Shown: in pieces, positions 26,301-34,689 of the stretch | Layout of the letters: each line of letters begins with the position of its first letter | How positions within the stretch are numbered: the first letter of the stretch is position 1 | DNA from: Planococcus koreensis | Lineage (GTDB): Bacteria > Bacillota > Bacilli > Bacillales_A > Planococcaceae | Length of the DNA: 48,448 nt | NCBI RefSeq assembly: GCF_004761975.1 | Contig: NZ_RQII01000047.1 | Span: 1 to 48,448, forward strand | Reading direction: 5' to 3' | The notes under the pieces: model-generated | Databases searched by the model: none | What the model saw: the letters and a program-made list of their open reading frames with translations, nothing else | What the model was told of the DNA's origin: nothing | Translations under genes and position numbers: made by a program

Positions 26301-27125
26301 TTGAATAATTACATTTGCGCAACGTGTGGCGTGCAATACGCCGCATCCCAACTAGCACCCCTTCATTGCCGGATCTGCAACGAAGACCGCCAATACGTTA
26401 ACCCGGCAGGCCAAAAATGGCTGACATTGGAGGACATGCTGGAGCAGGGGAATTACGTGAACGTGATCCACCCGCAAGAAACAGGCCTCCACAGCATCCA
26501 CACGACACCTGATTTTGCGATTGGGCAAACAGCGTATCTGGTTGAAGGAAAAGCATCCAATGTATTGTGGGATTGTGTCACTTACCTGGATCCGGCAACA
26601 ATTGGGGAAATCAAAGATTTCGGGGGAATAAACGCCATTGCGTTGTCCCATCCGCATTATTATTCAACTCAAGTCGAGTGGGCCGAAGCATTTGATGCCA
26701 AAATCTATATCCATGAAGACGATAAGCAATGGATCACACGCCCAAGCGAGCAAATCGAGTTCTGGACCGGCGAATCCGTTGTGCTGGACAGCGATATCAC
26801 GCTTCACCGTATCGGCGGACATTTTAAAGGAGCGGCAGTGCTGGAATGGCATGGCGGCAATCACCGCCAAGGAGTGCTGCTGACGGGCGACATTGTGCGG
26901 GTTGCCGCGGACCGTGATTGGCTGACGTTCATGTACAGCTACCCGAATTTTATCCCATTGCCGGCGTCCACTGTTTCGCGCATGGCAAACCAGCTGCAGG
27001 AAATGAAGTTCGACCGCATATACGATGCGTTCCACCGCATCATAGAAGCTGGAGCGGCAGAAAAAGCCCAGAAATCGGCAAAGCGTTATGTCGCGGCATT
27101 GAACGGGGAATTGTTCGAAACTTAA
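26301..27125 (+). CDS. MBL-fold-like protein with N-terminal zinc ribbon
   Basis: A 274-residue protein. An N-terminal CATCG ... CRIC pair looks like a small zinc ribbon. The rest has beta-lactamase-fold features (TAYLVEGKASNVLWDCVTYLD, ALSHPHYYSTQVEW, LTGDIVRV), with HPHYYS in place of the canonical HxHxDH, so metal binding may be altered or absent. The TTG at 26301 is chosen because AAAGGA lies 8 bases upstream; the ATGs at 26292 and 26295 are too close to it. The function is unknown. Confidence 0.7.
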   Translation: MNNYICATCGVQYAASQLAPLHCRICNEDRQYVNPAGQKWLTLEDMLEQGNYVNVIHPQETGLHSIHTTPDFAIGQTAYLVEGKASNVLWDCVTYLDPATIGEIKDFGGINAIALSHPHYYSTQVEWAEAFDAKIYIHEDDKQWITRPSEQIEFWTGESVVLDSDITLHRIGGHFKGAAVLEWHGGNHRQGVLLTGDIVRVAADRDWLTFMYSYPNFIPLPASTVSRMANQLQEMKFDRIYDAFHRIIEAGAAEKAQKSAKRYVAALNGELFET

Positions 27126-27273
27126 TCATCCGCAAGGGACAGTCTCACTGATTTCAAAGGCACAAGGCTTTATGCAGGATTTGGGCTGGGAAATAGCGTA
27201 TCTTAGAGGTAACAAGCGCTTTGCAGCCTAAGCTACATAGTGGAATTTAACAAAGAAACAGGGGAGATTGTCA

Positions 27274-27630
27274 ATGGACATGCCAAAGGAATCTGAACTG
27301 GTTGCGCTTTTTGAAGCGCAGCCAAAACGCAGCGATGAGCTGGCGGAATTTTACTACGACACCTCGACATTCACTGCCGAAAATGAAAGGCAGTCCATCA
27401 TGGTCGTCGTGTCTCCGTTTTACAATGAATTCACATTGATTGTCACTGAAAAAGAAGACCAAGAAGCCGTTTCTACCATAAAATTGCGATCGGTCGAAAA
27501 AATGGAAATCGTGGAAGATATGCCTGCATCATTGCGGATTGTCCATGCGATTTCGGAAAGCTATTACAACACGATTGAAATCACATTGAAACCGAAGTTT
27601 AAAATGGCATTGCACGAACATTACCAGTGA
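27274..27630 (+). CDS. Hypothetical protein, 118 residues
   Basis: I do not recognise this protein. It is soluble and acidic with alternating short strands (SIMVVVSPFYNEFTLIVTEKE, then IKLRSVEKMEIVED), suggesting a small alpha/beta fold. GGGGAGA precedes the ATG at 27274, and it ends 19 bp before the methyltransferase gene, so the two are probably co-transcribed. Confidence 0.7.
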   Translation: MDMPKESELVALFEAQPKRSDELAEFYYDTSTFTAENERQSIMVVVSPFYNEFTLIVTEKEDQEAVSTIKLRSVEKMEIVEDMPASLRIVHAISESYYNTIEITLKPKFKMALHEHYQ

Positions 27631-27649
27631 ACCGGAAAGGCGGTCGGAT

Positions 27650-28243
27650 ATGGGAAATCTATCTCCGAAACTTTACGATATTGCGATGAAACCATTTGAA
27701 CGGAGCCGTTTTTACCAGATCCGCAAATCCATTGCGGGCAATGCACGAGGAACGGTGCTTGAAATCGGCTCTGGCACCGGCATCAACTTTCCGTTTTACC
27801 GGCAAGCGGATTCGGTCGCTGCAATCGAGCCGGACGAAGCGATGCGGAAGCGGTCCCTGCAGCGAGCAGCGGAAGCTAAAGTGCCAATCCGGACATACGC
27901 GGCCAAAGCTGAAGCATTACCGTTTGGGGATGATGTATTTGACTCAGTCGTAGCGACATTGGTATTCTGCACGATTCCCGAACCGGAAAAAGCATTGCGT
28001 GAAATCCGGCGCTGTGCCAAAAATGGAGCGAAACTATACTTTTTCGAACACGTCCGAATGAATCAAAAGCCTATAGGCTTCCTGCAAGATGCCATGACAC
28101 CATTGTGGCAGAAAGTGGCTGGCGGCTGCCATCTCAATCGAGACACTTTAGCGCTGATTCGTAAATCCGGATTAAACGTCCTCGAAGTGAAGCCGATGTA
28201 CGACGGGCTGTTTTTAGCGATCACATGCATTAATGAAAAATAA
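27650..28243 (+). CDS. Class I SAM-dependent methyltransferase
   Basis: A 197-residue methyltransferase. Motif I is VLEIGSGTGINFPFY, the acidic end of strand 2 is AAIEPDEAM, and AEALPFGDDVFDSVVATLVFCTIPEPEKALREIRR covers motifs II and III, as in UbiE/YodH-like and arsenite methyltransferase-related proteins. It lacks the Cys triad of ArsM, so it is not an arsenic methylase. The substrate is unknown. GGAAAGGCGG precedes the ATG. Confidence 0.85.
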   Translation: MGNLSPKLYDIAMKPFERSRFYQIRKSIAGNARGTVLEIGSGTGINFPFYRQADSVAAIEPDEAMRKRSLQRAAEAKVPIRTYAAKAEALPFGDDVFDSVVATLVFCTIPEPEKALREIRRCAKNGAKLYFFEHVRMNQKPIGFLQDAMTPLWQKVAGGCHLNRDTLALIRKSGLNVLEVKPMYDGLFLAITCINEK

Positions 28244-28283
28244 AAAGCATTTCGGCATCTACAGCTAAAATGGATGTACATAG

Positions 28284-28326
28284 AAAGGCCGGGCAAAGGG
28301 AATTACCCTTTTGTCCGGCCTTTTTC
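28284..28326. terminator. Bidirectional terminator between convergent genes
   Basis: AAAGGCCGG...AAAGGG pairs with CCCTTT...CCGGCCTTT with small bulges; A and T runs flank both ends. Confidence 0.9.
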
Positions 28327-28333
28327 GATTTTT

Positions 28334-29560
28334 CTATTTCTTGTCAGCCGGCAAGGTTTCTGACAAGCGGAAAGCTGCTATCAATCCTGCACTAAACGGC
28401 AAAATGGCAACCAAGCCGATTGCCCATTCGATGTTAATGACATCCGTTAAGATCCCGGCGAACAAAGCGCCGAATGCATAGCCGCTGTCGCGCCAGAACC
28501 GGTAAACGCCCATCGAAGAGGCGCGCCATTCCGGTGTCGCCACATCGCTGACAGCCGCTTGCAGCGTCGGATAGACCATCGCGGTTCCGAGACCCAATAA
28601 CACAGCTCCGGCAATCCACAAGGAATATGTGGAAGCGGCCAAGATCAGCCAAAGTGAAAGCGCCTGCAGCCACATGCCGCCGACGATGAACCATTTGCGC
28701 CCGAAACGGTCGCTGAGTGCACCGGTGAACAATTGGAAAAATCCCCAAGACGCCGGATAGATGGCGACAATAAGACCGATTTCGGGCACACTAAGGCCGG
28801 AAGCGGCGAAGAAAATGGGGAATAGCCCCCACGCCATACCATCTTTCAAATTCGTGCTGAGACCCGCAAACGTGACACTGGCCAAGTTTTTGTTCTTGAA
28901 CGTCGTTTCCATAAACACTTCACCAGCAGTCATTTTAGGTGCTGCAGGCGATTTAGCGGATTGCAGCTTCACGAATTCTTTTGTGTCCTTCACAAGCAAA
29001 GACAAGATGAAACCGATCACGACAATCCCGATGCCCAGATAAAAAGGCTCCGGACGGGGAGAATAGCTGGATGCGATAAAACCGGAAACGACAGCCATCG
29101 CTGCAACGCCTGTATACCCCGCAAACTCGTTCAGTCCGACAGCCAAGCCGCGCTGTGACGGCTTGGAGATATCAATTTTCATATTGACGGTCATTGACCA
29201 GGCAAGCCCTCGGTTGATGCCAAGGAAAATATTCGCCACCACAATCATCCACCAAGATGATGCAAAAATGACCAATAGCGGAACGAGCAGTCCGAAACTC
29301 CAACCAAGCAAGAGCACTTTCTTGCGGCCGAGCCGGTCTGCAATCGCGCCTGCAAAATAATTGATGATGGCTTTGGAGAAACCGAAACTGATGATAAATG
29401 ACAATGCTGCACTTGTTGAAGCCAAACCGAATTCTTCTTCACCGATGATCGGCAAAATGGTCCGCTCCAGCCCCACCATGGAGCCGACAAAGAAATTGGT
29501 TACGACGAGCAAGGCGAAATTGACGAAGTTTTCTTTGATGCCAAACTGAATTTTTTTCAT
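28334..29560 (-). CDS. MFS transporter
   Basis: A 408-residue major facilitator with twelve predicted helices. Motif A is seen twice: AGAIADRLGRKKVLLLG in the first half and TGALSDRFGRKWFIVGG in the second. SMGVYRFWRDSGYAFGALFAG near the end is typical of drug/sugar MFS proteins. AAGGAGG precedes the ATG at 29560; an in-frame ATG at 29581 would include it. The substrate is unknown. The 254 bp before the next plus-strand gene hold nothing I can name. Confidence 0.85.
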   Translation of the reverse strand: MKKIQFGIKENFVNFALLVVTNFFVGSMVGLERTILPIIGEEEFGLASTSAALSFIISFGFSKAIINYFAGAIADRLGRKKVLLLGWSFGLLVPLLVIFASSWWMIVVANIFLGINRGLAWSMTVNMKIDISKPSQRGLAVGLNEFAGYTGVAAMAVVSGFIASSYSPRPEPFYLGIGIVVIGFILSLLVKDTKEFVKLQSAKSPAAPKMTAGEVFMETTFKNKNLASVTFAGLSTNLKDGMAWGLFPIFFAASGLSVPEIGLIVAIYPASWGFFQLFTGALSDRFGRKWFIVGGMWLQALSLWLILAASTYSLWIAGAVLLGLGTAMVYPTLQAAVSDVATPEWRASSMGVYRFWRDSGYAFGALFAGILTDVINIEWAIGLVAILPFSAGLIAAFRLSETLPADKK

Positions 29561-29814
29561 TGCTCCTCCTTGAAACGCCATCCCGCAGCATTTTCTGTAC
29601 CAAATTATTATTACTATAAACTATCTTGTAGCATTCAAATCAATAATTCTTATGCCTGGGAATGATTTTAACGCAGTGATTTTTCCAATACCTCTATCTG
29701 TTAAATAAAACATACTATATAATTAATCGATATGCAGTTAAAATTTACTAATATTAGCCATTCTTGTATGTCATAAGTGGTTTAAACAGACTTTTGGAAA
29801 AGAGGGGATTTGCT

Positions 29815-30108
29815 ATGCTTTCAACTATCATCTCTTTCCTATTGGAATTAGCTATATCGGGAACCGGCAGCTTTGCCGGATTGGATTCTAAAAAAATAGA
29901 CCGACATATAGAAGAGCTTAATGGACAAAAATGGTTCAACTGCTTCTATACAGATGAAAAATACCGCAGCCTTTTCTTTGGCAACGTCCATGTAAGGAAG
30001 AAACTCCAGAACCGCATGTACGTTAAGCGCTTGCTGGTATCTGAAAAAGCGCAGAAGTCGTTTGAACATTACCTGCAAAAGCAGATCAATAAACGCAAGC
30101 TGAAATGA
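29815..30108 (+). CDS. Hypothetical protein, 97 residues
   Basis: Not recognised. It has a hydrophobic N-terminus (MLSTIISFLLELAI) that may be a signal or membrane anchor, then a basic helical C-terminal part (KAQKSFEHYLQKQINKRKLK). AGAGGGG precedes the ATG. It ends 14 bp before the next gene, so they appear paired. Confidence 0.65.
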   Translation: MLSTIISFLLELAISGTGSFAGLDSKKIDRHIEELNGQKWFNCFYTDEKYRSLFFGNVHVRKKLQNRMYVKRLLVSEKAQKSFEHYLQKQINKRKLK

Positions 30109-30122
30109 TAAGGAGTGCCTAC

Positions 30123-30656
30123 ATGCTTAACAAAATCTTGGCTCTTTTTTTTAAGGACGACACCGAAGAAGACGGCAATGAAGTTCAAGAAAAACTGGAT
30201 ACCCCAGTAAGAAATAGAGTAGAAGAACGGAAAGCCGCAAGTAAAATCCGCAATATTGGCTTGCTGAATGATCATCTCAAAGACTTTCATTTTGGAGGCT
30301 TCCAATCGATCACAAACTTTGAATTGCAATTCACCATCGATTTCGGCGAACCGCATTCCCTTTTAGCCATCAACTTTCTTTACGAGGAAGAAGAGCGGGA
30401 ATTCGATGTGCTGCTGCACTTCCTTAATCCCCTAAGCCTGGATCTTTCAGGGATTGGCAGAACGTTTGATATCTCCATATACATGATGGATTTAACCGAA
30501 TTCGGATGGGAAGACACGCGATTTGAAGTGGGGGATTACGAAGACAACTCACTGCATTTCTACTGCGCAGCGATTGAACTTGCATCGGTCAGTGAAAGGC
30601 CGAGCGCTGGACAAGCTATCAAAGCAATACATAAAAATACCCCTCTATTAACCTAA
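30123..30656 (+). CDS. Hypothetical protein, 177 residues
   Basis: Not recognised. A short hydrophobic N-terminus (MLNKILALFF) is followed by a charged stretch and a beta-rich acidic domain (NFELQFTIDFGEPHSLLAINFLYEE, then GRTFDISIYMMDLTEFGWED). TAAGGAG precedes the ATG at 30123. It lies between another unknown gene and a diguanylate cyclase gene, 57 bp upstream of the latter, so a role in c-di-GMP signalling is possible but unproven. Confidence 0.65.
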   Translation: MLNKILALFFKDDTEEDGNEVQEKLDTPVRNRVEERKAASKIRNIGLLNDHLKDFHFGGFQSITNFELQFTIDFGEPHSLLAINFLYEEEEREFDVLLHFLNPLSLDLSGIGRTFDISIYMMDLTEFGWEDTRFEVGDYEDNSLHFYCAAIELASVSERPSAGQAIKAIHKNTPLLT

Positions 30657-30713
30657 TTGTGAACCAATCAAGACCGCAACTTGAACAAGACTTACTGCAT
30701 GGGAGTTGTATTG

Positions 30714-31808
30714 ATGACTGCTTTACTTTTTTTCTTTCTTGAAAACATGGCGCTGATTATCGCGCTCATGTATCTGGGCTTAAAAACGAAAGAGACTTTA
30801 TTCCTCGACTGGACAAATCCTGTCAGGCAGCGATGGGCCATCTCCATCTTTATCGGCTTTCTGACATTTTCAATTATGTATAACCCGTTCATGTATGAAG
30901 GGATGCGCTTAGATCTGAGAGAAGTTCCGCTATTCTTCATTTCATACGTAGGCGGTTGGCAAGCGGGCTTGTTGTCAGCGGTGCTTCCCGCATTCTACCG
31001 CGGATTGATGGGTGGGCCGACCGTAGTGATCGGCATCATCCAGTCGATCTTGCTGCCGGTTTTGATCGGCGGCCTTTTCCATGACAGAAAACCGGCTAAC
31101 CAATTTTTTGTCATCTTGAACATCAAAAGAATGATGGGCGCCTTTGTTGTTTTTGAAGCGATTAAATCGATTTGGATGTACCTCGCGACCCCGGCAAATA
31201 CTATTGTCACGTTAGGCATGGTATTTTTCGCGGCGATTGCCGTGTTGGCAATGGGGTTGATCCTCAACGGTGAAAACCGCAATCTTGTCTTGCGGAAAGA
31301 ATTGGAATTCTACTCCAATCAAGACCCCATGACACATTTACCGAACATCCGCTATTTCAAAAACCATGTGGGCAAGTTAGTCGATAATGGGACACCGATG
31401 GCGATCGTCATGCTGGATGTCGATTATTTCAAAGTCTATAACGATACGCACGGACACCAAAAAGGCGACGCTGTGCTGCGTTCCATTGCGCAAATCCTCA
31501 AAGATTCGACGCGCAAAGACGACTTTGTCGCACGCTACGGCGGAGAAGAATTCATCGTATGCCTGAACAATCCAATCAATACCCAAGAAGCTGCATTGTT
31601 GGCGGAAAGAATCAGACAAAATGTCGAAGCTTATCAATTTGAAGGTGAAGCCAAACAGCCTGAAGGGACATTGACTGTCTCCATGGGCATGAGCTGTCCT
31701 ATGGATCTGAAAAGCCTCGAAGACATGATCGAAGAAGCTGATCAAGCATTGTACCAATCCAAACGCCAAGGCCGTAACCGCGTTACCGTATTTAACGCAA
31801 GCGCATGA
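30714..31808 (+). CDS. Membrane diguanylate cyclase (5TM-LYT + GGDEF)
   Basis: A 364-residue protein. The N-terminal part (about residues 1-185) is hydrophobic with NPFMYEGMRLDLREVPLFFISYVGGWQAGL and AFYRGLMGGPTVVIG, the pattern of the 5TM receptor domain of the LytS/YhcK type. The C-terminal GGDEF domain has HLPNIRYF, LDVDYFKVYND and the active signature RYGGEEF. An RxxD motif (RKDD) sits five residues before GGEEF, the place of the product-inhibition site. It should make c-di-GMP in response to a membrane signal. GGGAG precedes the ATG at 30714. Confidence 0.88.
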   Translation: MTALLFFFLENMALIIALMYLGLKTKETLFLDWTNPVRQRWAISIFIGFLTFSIMYNPFMYEGMRLDLREVPLFFISYVGGWQAGLLSAVLPAFYRGLMGGPTVVIGIIQSILLPVLIGGLFHDRKPANQFFVILNIKRMMGAFVVFEAIKSIWMYLATPANTIVTLGMVFFAAIAVLAMGLILNGENRNLVLRKELEFYSNQDPMTHLPNIRYFKNHVGKLVDNGTPMAIVMLDVDYFKVYNDTHGHQKGDAVLRSIAQILKDSTRKDDFVARYGGEEFIVCLNNPINTQEAALLAERIRQNVEAYQFEGEAKQPEGTLTVSMGMSCPMDLKSLEDMIEEADQALYQSKRQGRNRVTVFNASA

Positions 31809-31819
31809 TCATATCAAAG

Positions 31820-31852
31820 AAACACTCTGGCGCATTTTGCCAGAGTGTTTTT
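31820..31852 (+). terminator. Terminator of the diguanylate cyclase gene
   Basis: AACACTCTGG pairs with CCAGAGTGTT followed by Ts. It marks the last backbone-like feature before the repeat-rich region. Confidence 0.9.
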
Positions 31853-31882
31853 AAATGGAGTCATTTTGGGCTAAGTGAATGT

Positions 31883-32006
31883 GTTCGTAAAAGTATGGGG
31901 GATTGGTGAACGTTCGTAAAGTGTTTTGGCACGTTTATGAACGTTCTTTTGCCTCTTTTTTGGCCGTTTTCAGGGCGTTCGGAAATGTGTACTTTTACGA
32001 ACGCTT
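31883..32006 (+). repeat. Array-end element with nested inverted repeats
   Basis: It ends in the closing block shared with the other elements (TGTACTTTTACGAACGCTT, 31988-32006) but has no dif-like head. Instead, a perfect 13-bp inverted repeat (GTTCGTAAAAGTA at 31883-31895, TACTTTTACGAAC at 31990-32002) encloses a second one (ACGTTCGTAAA at 31910, TTTATGAACGT at 31934). It begins 30 bp after the terminator of the preceding chromosomal gene, so it may be the fixed end of the array. Bases 32007-32347 are A/T-rich, with an inverted repeat around 32106-32157 and the palindrome at 32205; no gene is seen. Confidence 0.55.
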
Positions 32007-32204
32007 AAATTTAAACTGAATCGAGTGATTTTATATTGCTGTAAGAATATGTATTTTTAGAAATGAAAGTTCTTAGATTTATATGTGTATTAAAAAGACT
32101 ATCAAAAATCTAAAAAACCAGTAACCTTAATTTCAGGCTATTGGTTCTTTAGATTCTGTATAAAATAAAGTTATAATTACTATTATTTTATCTCTGATAG
32201 GGAT

Positions 32205-32222
32205 ATAACTACCGGTAGTTAT
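32205..32222. promoter_or_regulatory. Perfect 18-bp palindrome, orphan operator
   Basis: ATAACTACCGGTAGTTAT is fully symmetric and lies in promoter-like A/T-rich sequence. Its form resembles operators of TetR-family repressors, yet no TetR gene and no downstream plus-strand gene is nearby; the next gene (MocR) points toward it from 32348. Confidence 0.5.
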
Positions 32223-32347
32223 TTATTGGTTCATTAAAATTTAATCAATAAGGTACTGTTCAGTTCAAAACGTTCAGGTTAACTAGTGTGGACTCACTTA
32301 TTATATTCTTATTTCTAAATATTCGCCTCAATATAATGAGCTACAAA

Positions 32348-33736
32348 TTATAAAAATAAATGATTAGGTTTTTCAACCAATCTTACTTCTTGATTCTTTA
32401 GCAAATTGATATATTTTGCAATCGTCTTTATACCAAAAACTATTTGTGCTTCATCTACTTGTGAAATGCAGAGTCTGATCAAATTCTCTTTCTGAAATTC
32501 TGGCAAATACATTCGAGTTGCATCATCGACAAAGACATTTTCTTGCTGCAATGCAACCACTAATCGATTGGCTTGCACTTCTTTTGGCAAATAAATGCAT
32601 AAATAGAAGCCCGTATCAGGCTTAGTGTAATTATAGCTTTGTGGCGAAAGATATAATTCACATGCAAGCTGCACCTTTTCCATTTTTGTGCTATATAATT
32701 TTCTAATTCTTTCTATGTGACCGTTAAACATGCCATTTTTCAGATAAAGTTCTAGCGCACCTTGAGAGATCGTTGCACTAAACAAATCACTGCTAAACTT
32801 ATGACGAAGAAAGTTGTTTATTAACAATTCAGGTAACACGGTTACTCCGATTCTCAAACCAGGAAGCATAATTTTTGAGAAGCTTTTTATGTATATCACT
32901 CTTCCAGTTGGTTCATAGGTAAATATAGGGTCGGATTTGAAATTCGTATCTAGGTCGCCTAATATATCATCTTCCACAATATATACGTCGTACTTTATAG
33001 CTAATTCAACTATTTTCCTTTTTTCTTCATTAGAGTAACTATGGCCAAGGGGATTTTGAAATCTCGGTACTACGTAAAAAAATTTAATATCGTTATGACG
33101 GAATATGTATTCTAGTCGTTCCAAATTTATACCTTTCATAGTGAGCTCAATACCAAATGCTTTTACATTATGTAATCGAATGGATTCTACGATACCAAAG
33201 TAAGTAGGTTGTTCGATTAAAATATTCGATTTTCCATTAGGGAAAGGAAGAGGTACAAGTAAATGGATTGCTTGTTGCGATCCCGATAAGACAAATAATC
33301 TTTCTGGCGTAGTAAATACTTGCCTGTCTTGCAAGTGTTTTACAAGTTGCTTTCGTAATGAAAGAAAGCCTTGTTGGTGGGAATAAGAAAAAAGTTCTCC
33401 CTTATATAAATCTATTGCTTGATTTACGCAATGCTGAAAATCTTCATAAGGCATCGCTTCTTTATCTGGTCCTGCAGAATGAAAATCAACTCGTTGAGTA
33501 GTGGGGATATCTTGTGACGGAGTAACATCATTTACCACAAAAAATCCACTCTTTGGAATGGAATAGATGTAATGTTGTTTTTCTAATTCGTTATAAGCTT
33601 TAATTATTGTATTTTTACTGCAAGCGTATTTCTCTGATAAGTACCTAATTGAAGGAATTTTGGTTCCGGCTCTTAGTGTACCGTTCGTAATTTCCTCTTT
33701 TATCTCGTTCATTATTTGGCTGTACTTAGTATCCAT
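32348..33736 (-). CDS. MocR-type regulator (GntR HTH + aminotransferase)
   Basis: A 462-residue fusion regulator. The N-terminal winged helix (about 1-70) has AGTKIPSIRYLSEKYACSKNTIIKAYNELE. A fold-type I aminotransferase domain follows with VPRFQNPLGHSYS, YIVEDDILGDL and the PLP Lys in SFSKIMLPGLRIG. MocR/PdxR proteins use PLP as sensor or cofactor and regulate a neighbouring gene. GGAGG precedes the ATG at 33736. It diverges from a GNAT gene, the likely target, with an inverted repeat between them. Confidence 0.9.
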   Translation of the reverse strand: MDTKYSQIMNEIKEEITNGTLRAGTKIPSIRYLSEKYACSKNTIIKAYNELEKQHYIYSIPKSGFFVVNDVTPSQDIPTTQRVDFHSAGPDKEAMPYEDFQHCVNQAIDLYKGELFSYSHQQGFLSLRKQLVKHLQDRQVFTTPERLFVLSGSQQAIHLLVPLPFPNGKSNILIEQPTYFGIVESIRLHNVKAFGIELTMKGINLERLEYIFRHNDIKFFYVVPRFQNPLGHSYSNEEKRKIVELAIKYDVYIVEDDILGDLDTNFKSDPIFTYEPTGRVIYIKSFSKIMLPGLRIGVTVLPELLINNFLRHKFSSDLFSATISQGALELYLKNGMFNGHIERIRKLYSTKMEKVQLACELYLSPQSYNYTKPDTGFYLCIYLPKEVQANRLVVALQQENVFVDDATRMYLPEFQKENLIRLCISQVDEAQIVFGIKTIAKYINLLKNQEVRLVEKPNHLFL

Positions 33737-33755
33737 TATTGCGAACCCTCCAGTT

Positions 33756-33769
33756 CTGTACCTATACAG
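33756..33769. promoter_or_regulatory. Inverted repeat between MocR and GNAT genes
   Basis: CTGTACCTATACAG (arms CTGTA and TACAG, 4-base centre) lies just upstream of the MocR start in the 117-bp divergent gap. It is a candidate operator of the MocR regulator. Confidence 0.45.
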
Positions 33770-33853
33770 ATTACAAAAAAAGAAATTTATAAAAAGTAAA
33801 AATCCTTTATACTTTCACTATATCATGATTGTTCATAAACAGGAGGGTTATTA

Positions 33854-34273
33854 ATGGAGTGGTACAGAGAAGGATATACGGTAAGTGATAACAAACTTAA
33901 AATGGATACAGATGTAATTTTTCAACTTTTATCAACTTGTTATTGGGCACAAGATCGCTCAAAAGAAATCATCGTAAAAAGTATGGATAATGCTATTTGT
34001 TTTGCTGTTTTTGAAGGAAAGCAACAGATTGGTTTTGCAAGAGTGATAACAGACAATATTACATTTTCGTGGATCTGTGATGTTATTATTAATCCAGATT
34101 ATCGAGGTGAAGGAATAGGCACATGGTTGTTGCAATGCATAATGGAGCACCCTGATAATCAGGTACGGACACTTGGTCTGTCTACAAAAGATTCTCACCA
34201 TCTTTACAGAAAATTTGGTTTTTCTGATGTAGAAACTATGCGGTGTAGGATAGATAATCCGGCTAGTTGGTGA
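33854..34273 (+). CDS. GNAT-family N-acetyltransferase
   Basis: A 139-residue acetyltransferase. The acetyl-CoA motif is DYRGEGIGTWLLQCIM, preceded by a beta strand (WICDVIINP), and LYRKFGF is the usual motif near the C-terminus. It transfers acetyl to an unknown amine. AGGAGGG precedes the ATG. It is paired divergently with the MocR gene, a common arrangement in which the regulator controls the enzyme. Confidence 0.88.
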   Translation: MEWYREGYTVSDNKLKMDTDVIFQLLSTCYWAQDRSKEIIVKSMDNAICFAVFEGKQQIGFARVITDNITFSWICDVIINPDYRGEGIGTWLLQCIMEHPDNQVRTLGLSTKDSHHLYRKFGFSDVETMRCRIDNPASW

Positions 34274-34376
34274 GGAAAAACCTTAGTAATGCTGAGAAGT
34301 ATCATGAATCTTTATTAAACTTCATTGTTCGAACAGTCAAAAGGCAATACTGCAATTCTAGTATCCAACTTTGGAC

Positions 34377-34533
34377 AGTATATGTGACTCCAAGTTATCG
34401 GGCAAACAACGAATAGTATATTATATTGGACCTAACCAGTCAGAAGATACGTATAGAAATAAGGAAGAGAAGAGTCTGTAAGCAGAACCTCTTTTCTCCT
34501 TTTTTGTGCGGTAAACTGTATCTTTATTCTTCC
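34377..34533 (+). repeat. Degenerate copy of the array element
   Basis: The left part holds TTATCGGGCAA preceded by a weak match to the first arm. The middle has a hairpin of the same type as the copy at 45914 (AGGAGAAAAGAGG-like arms followed by Ts), here with a larger insertion. The right end (TGTATCTTTATTCTTCC) is a weak match to the closing block. The rest of the 416-bp gap between the GNAT and MFS genes shows nothing else. Confidence 0.45.
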
Positions 34534-34689
34534 AACTATGGTTTGTTCGTACCCTAAAAGAAGGTGCGAATAAATAAATCTTAATTACAGAAGTTTAGCT
34601 GAATCAAATATGTTCAATATCTTGAACTAATTAAACAGAAATTTGAATGCAATAGGGTACAACAGATTAGAGAGAATGAGGAAAAGACG

